Assembly (NCBI GenBank): GCA_002104945.1
Contig: MCFH01000075.1
Coordinates: 158,366 to 222,365, forward strand
From: Piromyces finnis
Taxonomy: Eukaryota; Neocallimastigomycota; Neocallimastigomycetes; Neocallimastigales; Neocallimastigaceae
Direction of reading: 5' to 3'
Length of the DNA: 64,000 nucleotides
A program made the translations under genes and the position numbers. Below the pieces are notes generated by a model. The model worked only from the letters and a program-made list of their open reading frames with translations. It did no database searches and had not been told where the DNA came from. Positions 25,669 through 36,820 of the stretch are shown here, in pieces. Position 1 is the stretch's first letter. Every line of letters starts with the position of its first letter.

Positions 25669-27226
25669 TTTCTTTTTTTACTATATAATGATAATGTAAT
25701 TATTTGTTTGAATTGACAAAAATTTGATTAGAAATCAATTATTAACAATGGATTTATTGTTGTAGTTTATTCTCTTATTATATTATAATAAAAAAACGCT
25801 TATTATTGAATTTTATTTTTATAGATTAATTATTAAATATATATATATATATATATAACTAATTAGATGTTCGTTATTAAATTGATATATATATTTAATA
25901 TTATTTTTGATATAAAAAAAATACTTTTTTAGAATTTTTTTTTTTTTATTTTATATTTAAAATTTCAATTATTATTTTTTATAAAAAAAAAAATATTTTA
26001 AGAAAGAAATAAAATATCTTTTCAAAATTAAAGTTTAATTAATTAAATTAAAAAGGAGAAATTTTATAAATAAAGTAAAAAGAGAATAAATAGAATAAAT
26101 AATAATTAATAATATTATATACAAAAGAAAAGTTTTTTTTTTTAAAGTATTTTTTGTAGAACAAGATAATACAAAAAATAAAAATTAAAAGTTAAAATAA
26201 TAATAATGTATAATTAAAGTTATGGATGATTAATAAATTTGGTTGATAAATTTGTGTGTGTGAATTTAATTTTTAGATGTTGATTAAACTTTAATTATAA
26301 TAAAATTGGATGTAAAAGAAATATAAATTTATTTTTTAACAAAAACTTTAATAATAATTATTAGAATAAGATGGCTCATGGTGGTTGCATTGCTCACAAA
26401 TATTATATTTCAATTATGAACAATTCAATATTTTTTTTTTTAAAATAATCAGTTAAAAGTATTTTTTAGTATTGATTTATTTCTTTTCTCTATCGAAAAT
26501 ATTTATATATATATGATAAAAAGTTTCTTTTTTCATCACACAAAACAATTTCATATAAAATATAGTTAATAGGTATAAGTGTTGTTAAAAAAAAAAAAAA
26601 AATGAGAATTACTAATAATCAAAATAATTAAAATATTATATTGCCTTTCCTAGTATAATTAATTATTTTAATAAATAAATGTTATCATTTATTCCTACCT
26701 AAAATATAAAATGAATAATAGTAAATATGTTTTTTTTTTTTTAATTTTATTTTATTTTCATATTTATTTTTTCTTTGCTTATTAGCTTATTAATTAGAAT
26801 ATTCATTTAATAAAATAAAATATTATTATTTAAAAAATATACAATTTATAAATATAAATAAATACTATGATTAAATTAATATTGTTACTAATAATATTGT
26901 ATAATACAGTTTAATGATATAAAAAACATTATATTAACAATAACATTTTTATTAAAAAAGAGAATTTCTAAAATATGAAAAATTTTATAAATAAAAGAAT
27001 ATACATACTTAAAAAAAAAATATTTATAATAAACTATAATTATGTATTTTAAAATGATTAAATTCTTTTTTTGTTATTATATATGTCTTATTAAATTTTC
27101 TTTCTATATTCCCTCTTTTCTTGATAGTTGAATATTTTGTTTAAAAAAATTTTCAATTGATAGAATTGAAGCTATACAATGGTTTGTTTTTTTATATTTC
27201 CGTTTCTTAAAAATTAAATACAGAAT
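25669..27226. other. Intergenic region between the PH-domain and CAP genes
   Basis: This contains the 5' flank of the PH-domain gene and the 3' flank of the CAP gene. It is nearly all A/T. A short frame opens at 26371 (MAHGGCIAHKYY, about 24 codons) in a slightly richer patch, but it has no family match or splice context, so it is not called. No RNA gene was recognised. Confidence 0.55.
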
Positions 27227-28123
27227 TTATGGACATTTCTTGACATTCTTTGGACGACCATTTGGTGATTTAGCAAAATTTTGGGTCCAATATAAACCTT
27301 TAACACCAGCACCAAAATGAGTATATTGTTTGTTTAAAATATTATTTTTATGACCTTTAATTGATATTGATGGATAATTATTATTTTTTATATATCATAT
27401 ATATTATTTAAAATTAATTTTATTACAATAGTAATAAAAAGTGTTTTCGAGAGAATAATAAAATATAATAGAAAATATTTAAAATAAAAGTACCATAAAT
27501 ATTAGTTATTTATGAATTTGATAGTGTTTATTTTTTTTTTTTTACAAATTCGGTTAATTTAATAAAAAGTTTGCAAAAAAAAAAAAAAAAAAAAAATACC
27601 TTTAGAATTCATCCAAGCTTTCATAACCTTGCTAATACTTTTTTGGTTGTAGGCAACATTTTCGGCACAAGCTCTTGGATTTTTGAAACCACTTTTCTTA
27701 ATTCTTTTCATTGGAGTGGAATAACTACTACTACTTTCACTGTGGGTCATTTTCTTTTTCTTGTATTGATAATTACTGTGTTTTTGAGCACTAGAAGCTA
27801 ATTGACTATATCATTCAATTAAACATTTATAATTATCATTGAAAAAGCAACAATAATAATAACAATAGTAATAAAAAATGAAATATATATATTTATATGG
27901 ACAATTAATATTTAGTTAATTTTTAAAAGAGGTAAAATTCAAATTTCTAAATTCCCTATATTCTATAAACAAATATTTACCTTGAGTAAGCAAGGTATGG
28001 AATACCTCTCTTTCCTCTTTCTTTATTAACCATACAAATCATCTCACGATTTAATTGTTTTAAGGTTATAGCATAAGTATATGCGATAAAAAATAATAAA
28101 AGACAAAATTTTATGAAATTCAT
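27227..28123 (-). CDS. Small secreted CAP (SCP/PR-1) superfamily protein
   Basis: Three exons: 28123-27981, 27805-27600 and 27354-27227, 158 residues. Residues 1-18 (MKFIKFCLLLFFIAYTYA) form a clear signal peptide. The CAP fold follows: NREMICMVNKERGKRGIPYL (helix 1), AQKHSNYQ with the first cavity His, ACAENVAY with the cavity Glu, and the joined signature GHKNNILNKQYTHFGAGVK across the exon 2/3 boundary, with the second cavity His in YTHFG, then LYWTQNFAK. The tail is basic with a terminal Lys-Cys-Pro. CAP proteins are extracellular; members bind sterols or lipids or act in host contact. Between helix 1 and the ENVAY motif there is a Lys/Ser-rich insertion. The sequence does not show which role applies here. 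Confidence 0.85.
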
Positions 28124-29819
28124 TTTTTAAAAGTTATTAATATTTATTCTGAAGAAATAAAACTTTATATCTAATGTATTTATTGTTGTTTTTTATACAG
28201 TCGAATATTTGTTAAAGTAAGTATTAATATTGATGTACTAATTTTAGATTTTATTTTATAATTTTAAGATTGTAAATAAAAGTTGAAAAAAAAAAAAAAA
28301 ACAAAATGTTGTATATATTAACTTGTATATAAAAAATTAATATATTAAAAGTTTCGATATTAAATTTTTAAAAAGCAAGAAAGTAGCCAATTTTCATTTT
28401 ATCATGTACATTCACCAATAATCAAAAGATTTTTTTAATTTATTACAATAAAAAAAAAATAATTATGTAATTTTTTATTTTTTTTTTTTATATTTTTTCT
28501 GTATTAATATTTATTATTTATTATATAATATATATAATAAACAATATATTTTAAATATAAAGAGGCTATATATTAAATAAATTATTTAATAATTATATTT
28601 TAAACTATTTTATTATAAATTAAAATTTAATCATAAACAATACTATTCTAATTAAATATTATGATATATTATCTAATATATAATTAATGAATGAAACTAT
28701 ATTAATATATATTCTCAATTAATTATTAAAAAAATACAAAATGTATGAGCATAATGTATTTAGAAGTAAAAATGTACCGCTTATTTTATTGGTTGAAACT
28801 TATATACAAAGTAATGACACACCATATATTAATTTATATTGATAAAAAATTACCGTTTTTGAAAATTTTAATTTATTAAAAGTTTGGAGATGAAAATGCT
28901 GGCCAAGAGAATTTAAAAGTTGTACTTTGAATAGTGGATATTTTTTAGTAGCATGTGTATATAAAAATATAAAAATAGCTATATAAAAAATAATGTTTTA
29001 TTTTATATTAAAAAGGGGAGTGGATAACCACACTTTTTTGAACTCATTATTATTATCATTTTAAAAAAAAAAGAAAAAGGAAAAAAAGATAAAAATGTTA
29101 ACATTGGAATATTGTAGAAAAAAAAAAGTGAAATATTTACTAGTTGAAATAATTATAGATATTACATCTTTAAAAATGAATATAATTAATCTGTTTAGTT
29201 GTATGTTATAGATAATGACTATTTATATATATGTATATATTACTTTAATTCTGATTTCGTAGAACCTTTAAATTTTCTCTATAAAAAAAAGTAAAATTTT
29301 AACAATTACAATTGAAATACAATAATAAATATTGTATATAAATATTTTCTTTATTACCAATATCTAGAATATTAGAATTTAATTTTAATACAACTACTAT
29401 TACACTTTTAAAATACCAGAATATAATAATTTGTATTAAAAAAAAAACTTGATAAACTAATAAAACTTTATAGAAAAATACACAATACACACATTTCTAT
29501 TTATTTTATTGAAACATTTATATTTACTTTTATTTATTTTACTTATTTTAATTAATTTGAAGGTCTAAGATAATAATTATTTAAATTAATATTAGTTTTT
29601 TTTATCTTCTTTTTTTTTTAAATTCTATAAAGTTTTCATTTATTTATTAATAAAAATTAGCTTTACTATAGTTGATTGTGAAATTCTTTTAATTGATTAT
29701 TGACTTTTTAGAGGTAATTATTTTAATAATATTTCTATTTTTTTTTAAAAAAAAATTTATATTATAAATTGAATATTTCTCTCTCTTTTTTTTTTCTTGA
29801 TATTAATGATTTATTCTAT
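28124..29819. other. Intergenic region with coding-like scraps on the minus strand
   Basis: Mostly A/T-only sequence. Two minus-strand patches look exon-like. One is an open frame of about 55 codons ending at 28800 that includes HATKKYPLFKVQLLNSLGQH. The other is a short piece near 29245-29280 with a good TTTTTTTTATAG acceptor and a basic ending, RKFKGSTKSELK, followed by TAA. They do not join into a gene I can recognise. They may be remnants of decayed genes or exons of an unresolved small gene. Confidence 0.35.
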
Positions 29820-30701
29820 TTAATCTCCGTGAACGGTAATCATGGAGTAAACTGGAGCATTAAGAGAAGATGAACCCTTTAAATCAACTAAATCAATGAT
29901 GAATAAGTATTCCTTAATATTGGCATTACATTTCATAACTAAATCACCAGCAGCGGCAGCACTACCTATTAAGCATTTAATAATTACCAATTTTTTATTA
30001 TAATAGTTTTTAATTATTTTGTTTTTTATCAGTTTTTTTTTTTTTTATTTTATTTTTACATTTTAATTAATTTAATATATTATGTTGATAGAAATAGTTA
30101 CCACCAGTAGCAATTAAATCATCAACGATGATGACATTTTGGTTTTCGCTAAGAGCATCAGCTGGAATTTCAAATTCATCAACACCGTATTCCTTCTTGT
30201 ATTGAGCAACAAAAGTCTTTCCTGGTAATTTTCCCTTCTTACGAATTGGAACAAATTTGCATCCGAGACGGAGAGCAATCATTGGACCTATATAATTATA
30301 ATTAAATTTAACAAATATTATTAATATTATTGTTGTTGTTTTAATTATTATTTTATTTATTAACTACTATGTTTTATAGAAAAAAAAACTAATTAATATA
30401 TGTATAATACATACCGAAAAGGAAACCACGGGCATCAAGACCAACAATAGCATCAACACCATTTGGATTGGTTTCTTTAATGTGATTAACAAAGTGGCTT
30501 ACCATAGCTTCAACAGCTTCTGGGTTTTGGAAGATTGGGAAGATATCTTGGAACATAATTCCCTATTGTATATTCATTTTTTTTTTTTAGTATCTACAAT
30601 TAAATTTTAATTTTTTTTTTTTTTAAATTTAACTTTTATACCTTGATTGGGAAATCTGGAATGACTCTAAGACAGCTCTTGACTAATTCAATGTCAGACA
30701 T
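29820..30701 (-). CDS. APT1: Adenine phosphoribosyltransferase
   Basis: Four exons: 30701-30642, 30562-30415, 30287-30102 and 29965-29820, 179 residues, typical for the family. It converts adenine and PRPP to AMP and pyrophosphate in purine salvage in the cytosol. N-terminal markers are VIPDFPIKGIMFQDIFPIF and DAIVGLDARGFLFGPMIALR. The adenine-side loop RKKGKLPG and the flexible loop follow. The PRPP-binding signature is NVIIVDDLIATGGSAAAAG near residues 120-138, spanning the last splice junction. Codon use is fairly biased, pointing to good expression. The start codon is the only one in frame and gives the standard N-terminus. The gene is divergent from, but nearly 4 kb away from, the next gene to the right. 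Confidence 0.95.
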
Positions 30702-30973
30702 TTTCTATTAAAAATAATAGATATATAATAAAATTTAATTGTTAATAAAAAATCATAAAGGTTTTTTTTTCTTAATATTTAAACCATAGAAATAAAATAT
30801 TAACGAGTAAATAAATAATTAATATATATTAATATATTAATCTATATGTTGTTGGGTGTTATCCTTTTTTAAAAAAAAAATAATTTATTAATTAATATTT
30901 GAAACTATCATTTAAAAATTATTTTTAAATTTCACTTTAAAAAAATTTCTATACAGGAAATGATAGTATATAC

Positions 30974-31005
<32 letters not shown>

Positions 31006-32089
31006 TATTATTCAATATCTTATGTTTTAAACAAGTTTGTGAATATGCTATAAGATGATTAATTATTTCGAATTATTACATATCAAAACTATATTTGCAT
31101 TAATCATTGTATTTTTTTTTCTTTTTGGAAATTTTATACAATCTTCTTTTCTGAATTTAATTATTTCTATTTTAAATTTGACGTTATTATCTAGTTTGAT
31201 ATTGCTATTACTTCTGCAGTATTAAAATCTTTACCTTTAAATATTAATATTATTTAATATTAATTTTTAAAAAAAAAAAAAAAAAAAAAACAATAATATA
31301 TTATTATACATAAATTGAAAACTAGTAATTTTATTGGTCAATTGATTTAAAGTAATATATCAAAACTAAATATTATCTTTAAAAAAAAAAAAAAAAAGAA
31401 AAAAGAAAAAAAGAAATAGATAAAATATAACAAAAAGTAATTATTAAAGTAATTATCTATTATATTTAAAATAGGAATTTTGATAAACTATTTTTAATAC
31501 CATTTAATTAGAAAATTGTTATTAATACTGTAAAAAAAAAAAAAAAAATAAAATTTACAAATATAAAAAGTATTTAAAATATTTTAAAAATTTTTAAATA
31601 TAAAATTACTTATTTCAATTATTAAGAATAATAATTTATTAATAGATATCAAAGCACTCAAATATAAATAATAAAGTTTATTATTTATTACTACATAATT
31701 TTATGTATGCTTTACCTATAATTTCATTAATATTTTTTATATAAATCAATTATAAAATATTACTTAATCCATTAATTTATAAAACATAAAACATTATGTA
31801 ACATTTTAAGTGAATAAAATATAAGGCAGTTATATAAAAAAATATAAAAAAATTCAGTTTTGAAAACAAAATAAATATCAAGAAGATTTTATTTCTAGTA
31901 AATATTAATATATATTATTATTTATATATTCTTGGTCTATAGAGTGAATTACACAACTGGTTTATAATACTTTATATAACACTGGCTTAAATTTTTAAAA
32001 ATTACTTTTCGGTTTTTAATAGGATTAGATTAGATATACCTTTTTAATAGATTAATTGTAATATAAATAAAAATAATAATATTTATTAT

Positions 32090-32166
32090 AATAAAACATT
32101 ACATACTTTTATTTTAATAATACTAATCTATTATAAAACATTATATTTTTATTTTAATAATACTAA
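32090..32166. repeat. Imperfect tandem duplication of about 40 bp
   Basis: Two adjacent copies share TATAAAACATTA followed by TTTTATTTTAATAATACTAA. The second copy lacks a few bases. It is non-coding and is probably a replication-slippage product. Confidence 0.6.
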
Positions 32167-33223
32167 ATTGTTTATTATTATTAAAATAAAAGTAAAAGCT
32201 ATAATAATTAAAAATGGCTAGGCATTTAGTATATTTAAGTATTTATTGACTGTACTTATAAATAAAAAATCAATCTTTTTAATTATTTTTTACTTTTGTT
32301 AATAGAAAGTAACTTTTACAATAGAGAAATTCAAATAAGTTCAGTTATACAAGATCTAGAAAATTCACCCAGTTTTAAGGGCTCGCACTCGACCTTTTCC
32401 AGACTGACTGAATCTTTTCTTTAGTTATTCTTTTCATTTTTACAAATAGTATTATTTAACTTAACCTTTTTTTACTATTTAATAATGATTATAAAATATA
32501 CTTGTCCAATATATTAATATATATAAATAGTATATATGGTATATTAATAATATATAATTTAATTTCAAAGAAAAAAAAATGTTTTTTTTTAATGTGTCGT
32601 TTTTTTGTGTTCATAATTATTTTAATACTTTTAATATATTAATACTATAATTATAATGTATTAATTAATTTAATATACTTTAAATAATAATATATTATTT
32701 TAAATTAATCCATTGATTATAAATTAATTCTATCCAATATTTTTTTCTCAATTTAATAAAATTTAAAACTTTATTAATTAACAAATTTAAATGAATTTTA
32801 CATTAAAAACTATTAATTATAACTTTTTAAACAAAACAAACATTGTAGTTTTTCATTATAAAAAGTTTTGTTATAATTATTACACATTTAGTATTACCTA
32901 TATCTTTGTAAATTGATTGCACTTTTCTAAAATTTAAGTTAGTAAATCTATTGTTATTTCTATTACTTCAAATGGTTTTACTTTTTTTTATATTAGGTAT
33001 TTAATTAAAAAAGGTTAGTTTTGGTTATTTTCATTGTGTCACCTTAATTTTTTATATATTAATTTAATTAATTTAATTATTTTTAATAATTCTAATTTTG
33101 TGGTAAAAAGTTTAATTATTATTAATTTTTAAAAATATTCATTTTTTGTGCTTTGGTTTAATTATAGATTAGAAATAACATTAAAAATCTATTTAAAGTA
33201 TTTTAATATACTTTAACGTTAAT

Positions 33224-33249
33224 GCGTGTTGGTTAATAAACTAACTCGC
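33224..33249. other. Imperfect hairpin in the APRT-kinase spacer
   Basis: The arm GCGTGTTGGT (33224-33233) pairs with ACTAACTCGC (33240-33249) around a six-base loop. There are nine pairs, including one G-T wobble, and one T-T mismatch. It stands out from the A/T background. It could be a structured RNA element or a palindromic protein-binding site. Function is unknown. Confidence 0.35.
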
Positions 33250-33761
33250 CTTTCCATTTGACAATCAAGCTTGTTAAAAAAAGATATTAACATTTCATTC
33301 ACCGACAAAAATATATATAATTATTTTGTGAAATACTGAAAATAAAAATAAAATAAAAAATATTAAAACATATTAGTAAATTTTCAAATTAATAAATTAT
33401 ATCAATTTTTAGTAATGATTAGTTATATAATTTATTAAATATAATGTATTTTTTTTTATTTATTATGAATTTTTTTATATCATCAAATTATTTAATTTAT
33501 TATAAATATTAATTATTCAAAATTAATAATACAATTTAAATACAATTTCATTCATTTGATGATGATATTAAAAAAAAAAAAATCTTTTAATATTTATATA
33601 TAGATTAAAAATTTTCTTTTTTTTTTTTTTTTTTTATTATTATTTTATAAAAAAAATAAACAAGTGAATTTTGTATAAATACTTATTGTTAGAATAGAGA
33701 TATATTTATTCAAAAAAACTTTTAAAAGTTATTATTATTACCCTTATACAAAGTGTACGTT

Positions 33762-33845
33762 TACCTATTTTTAAACTTTTTTTAATTAGAAAGATTCAAC
33801 AAATACCTATTTTTAAACTTTTTTTAATTAGAAAGATTCAACAAA
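33762..33845. repeat. Perfect 42-bp tandem duplication
   Basis: Two identical 42-base units (33762-33803 and 33804-33845), each starting TACCTATTTTT and ending GATTCAACAAA. They lie about 740 bases upstream of the kinase start. The perfect identity suggests a recent duplication. Confidence 0.9.
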
Positions 33846-34588
33846 AAATATATATAAATAATTTATACCGACAAATAAAAGAAAATAAAAAAAGTAATCA
33901 TTAAAGCATTTTGAATTATCAGATATATAATAAAATAAACAATAAATAAGCAATATATATTTACAAAAAAGTAATAAAAATAAAAAAAGTGATAATATTA
34001 TTTGTTTTAAACAAATAAATAGATATAAAACAATATTATAATATACAAAAGAATAATTTACAACGAGAAAAAGAAAATATTTTAAATAAACATAGTTTAT
34101 AAAAGTATTTAAAAAAATTTATAAAATTTAAAATATACTAAAAAGTTATTTTAAAACATAAAAAAAATAATTTAAAATATTTTAGTATTTTTTTTTATTT
34201 ATATATTATTTAAAAATAAATATTATGTAATTTTTAAAATTTATAATATTAAAAATTAAATACTAATGATTATTTTTAATTTTTTAAAATTCATAACTGC
34301 CATCAAAAAATAATTTTATTCTCTATTATAATATTATTAATACAGAGTAAAGTTGCTAATTTTATGTTTATTTCATTTTTCTAAATCATAAAATTAAGCA
34401 ACGAAACTTATTATAATTTATAACCATATTTATTTAAATTTATATAAATATTTAATAATTTATTCAATTCAATTAATTTAATATGTAAGTAAATAGTGTA
34501 TAATTAATATTTAATATATTTATATATAAACTAAATGGAATAATTATTTTATTTAAAAATAAATATTTTATGTAATGAAAGAATAAAA

Positions 34589-36476
34589 ATGTCTTCATTC
34601 AGACAATTATTTTGGAATAATAGTTCCAAAAAAGAACAACAAATGAATATTTCATCTCCAATACCACAACAAGCAATGCCACCACCAAAAGGTCCATTAC
34701 CAAAATACCCAAGCAATATTGAACCACAACATCCAAATAGACAATACCAAGAATATCATACTAAAGAAGTTACTCATGACCCAAGACGTGACAGTACTGG
34801 ATTACCAAATGGTCAACTTTATGTTAAAGTTGTTGAAGCTCGTGACCTCTTAGTAAAGAATTCTCAATCAAAACCATATTGTGTTGTTGAATTCGAAAAG
34901 AATGAATTTGTTACAAGAGAAGCTGTTAAGACCGCCATTGGTACTAATTCTGATGGTGAAATGATTACAAGCTCTATTTGGAACCATGATGCCACCTTTG
35001 ATGTTTCAAGAGTTGATGGTGAAGTTACTGTCAGTATCTGGGATCGTTCTGTAAGAGGTGGTGAAGAAAACTTCCTTGGTATGATGAGAATTAGACCACC
35101 ACATGACCATGGTAAGCCAGTTGATAACTGGTTCAGATTACTTCCACGTCACAAAAACGAAGTTGTCAAGGGTGCTCTTCGTCTTAAGCTTATGTATAAA
35201 AAAGTTGCTTCTAAACCACTTTCTGCTACTGACTTCGAATTATTAAAGGTCGTCGGTAAGGGTAGTTTTGGTAAGGTTATGCAAGTTCGTAAGAAGGATA
35301 CTGGTCGTATCTATGCTATGAAGGTATTAGTTAAGAAGGATATTGTTGAAAGACAAGAAATTCAACACACACTCTCAGAAAGAAATGTTTTAATTCAAGC
35401 CACTTCTCCATTCTTAGTTGGTTTAAAGTTCTCATTCCAAACCCCAGAAAAATTATATTTAGTCCTTGACTATATGAACGGTGGTGAACTTTTCTACCAT
35501 CTTCAAAATGAAACTGCTTTCAGTGAAGAAAGAGCAAAATTCTATACTGCTGAATTAGTTTTAGCTTTAAAACATCTTCATAAATACAATATAGTCTACC
35601 GTGATTTAAAGCCAGAAAATATTTTATTAGATAGTAATGGTCACGTTGCCTTAACTGATTTCGGTCTTTGTAAGGAAAACGTTTCCTTTGATGATACTAC
35701 CAATACCTTCTGTGGTACTGCTGAATATCTTGCTCCAGAAGTTTTAACTGGTCAAGGTTACAATAAGGCAGTTGATTGGTGGTCATTAGGTATTTTATTC
35801 TTTGAAATGACCACTGGTTTACCACCATTCTATTCTGAAAATACTAATTTAATGTACAAAAAGATCTTACATAACAAATTATTATTCCCACCAGGTTATT
35901 CTGAATTAGGTCAATCTCTTGTTCGTGGATTATTAGAACGTGATCCAAGAAGACGTCTTGGTGGTGGTCCATCAGATGCTATTGAAGTTCAAAAGCATCC
36001 ATTCTTTGCTGGATTAGATTGGGAAAAATTATATAAGAAACAATATAAGCCACCATTTAAGCCAAAGGTTGAATCAGAAGCTGATACTTCAAACTTTGAT
36101 CCATGCTTTACTGAAACCTTACCAGTTGATTCTTTACCAAATAACCAATCAGCTCCATTAAGTGATTCAGTACAACAAAACTTTAAGGGTTTCACCTACA
36201 CTGATGATGAAAAACTTGAAGTAAGTTTATAATAAAAGTATATATATATAAGAAAATAATAGGGCTAACAATAAATTTTTGAAATATTTTTTTTTTTAAC
36301 TAAAAAATTTCAAAAATTATTTTTAGTCTGTTAATGTAAGCCATTTTTTATATATTTTTAAAAAATTATAATAGTAATAAGATTATTAACATATTTTAAT
36401 TTTTTTTTTACAGTCATTGTCACACTCAATACATAGTTTAAAGCTTAATCCGGTATCTGAATATGATAAATTTTAA
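34589..36476 (+). CDS. SCH9: C2-domain AGC kinase of the Sch9/Sck1 type
   Basis: Three exons: 34589-36220, a 9-nt microexon 36327-36335, and 36414-36476, 567 residues. Residues about 65-195 form a C2 domain (GQLYVKVVEARDLLVKNSQS; WNHDATFDVSRVDGEVTVSI). The kinase domain starts near 214: GKGSFGKV loop, ATP-site Lys245 (YAMKVLVKK), catalytic Asp339 (YRDLKPEN), DFG Asp357 and activation-loop Thr373 in TFCGTAEYLAPE. The AGC tail has SNFDPCFTETLPVDS and the hydrophobic motif FKGFTY (Thr536). SPFLVGLKFSFQTPEKLYLV and the C2 domain fit Sch9/Sck1 better than Ypk, Akt or PKC. In yeasts these kinases act below TORC1 and PDK1 in nutrient and growth signalling. Thr373 and Thr536 are the expected PDK1 and TORC-type sites (family knowledge). 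If the last introns are not removed, the protein ends four residues after exon 1 codes. Confidence 0.88.
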
Positions 36477-36789
36477 TTTTTTTATGTATTAATTTAAGAT
36501 ACACAATCCATTTTCAAATTCATCATAATTATTATAAATAAAACAACATTCATTAAGAGAGTTTTAATATCAACCCACATGATAATCCATATTAAATAGC
36601 AAAAATCTAAATATATATATAAAATCAATTAAATACAAATCTAATGATTTATTAAAACAAAAAAAGTATTAATTATTATTAAACTTGATCATTTATAGAA
36701 TATTGGTTCATAAAGTTTAAGAACCTTTTTTTATATAACTATAAAATATTTATTCAAATTAGAAAAAAAAAAATACCAACAACAATTAC

Positions 36790-36820
<31 letters not shown>

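Larger units (their letters stand above)
30702..34588. other. Long divergent intergenic region between APRT and the AGC kinase
   Basis: Nearly 3.9 kb without a recognisable coding exon. It contains the promoters of the two divergent flanking genes, many poly-A/T runs, an imperfect duplication near 32090-32166, a 42-bp perfect tandem duplication at 33762-33845, an imperfect hairpin at 33224-33249, and a patch of normal base composition at about 32350-32410 (around CACCCAGTTTTAAGGGCTCG). A non-coding RNA or the kinase gene's long 5' leader could lie here. Nothing in the sequence proves either. Confidence 0.5.

Noticed and set aside
26371-26442. Short frame MAHGGCIAHKYY near the CAP gene
   Set aside because: Too short, no splice context and no recognised similarity; listed only in the spacer description.
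34589-36476. Kinase considered as PKC, Akt or Ypk
   Set aside because: No C1 or PH domain; the C2 domain and kinase-core phrases fit Sch9/Sck1 best, although Ypk shares parts of the tail.
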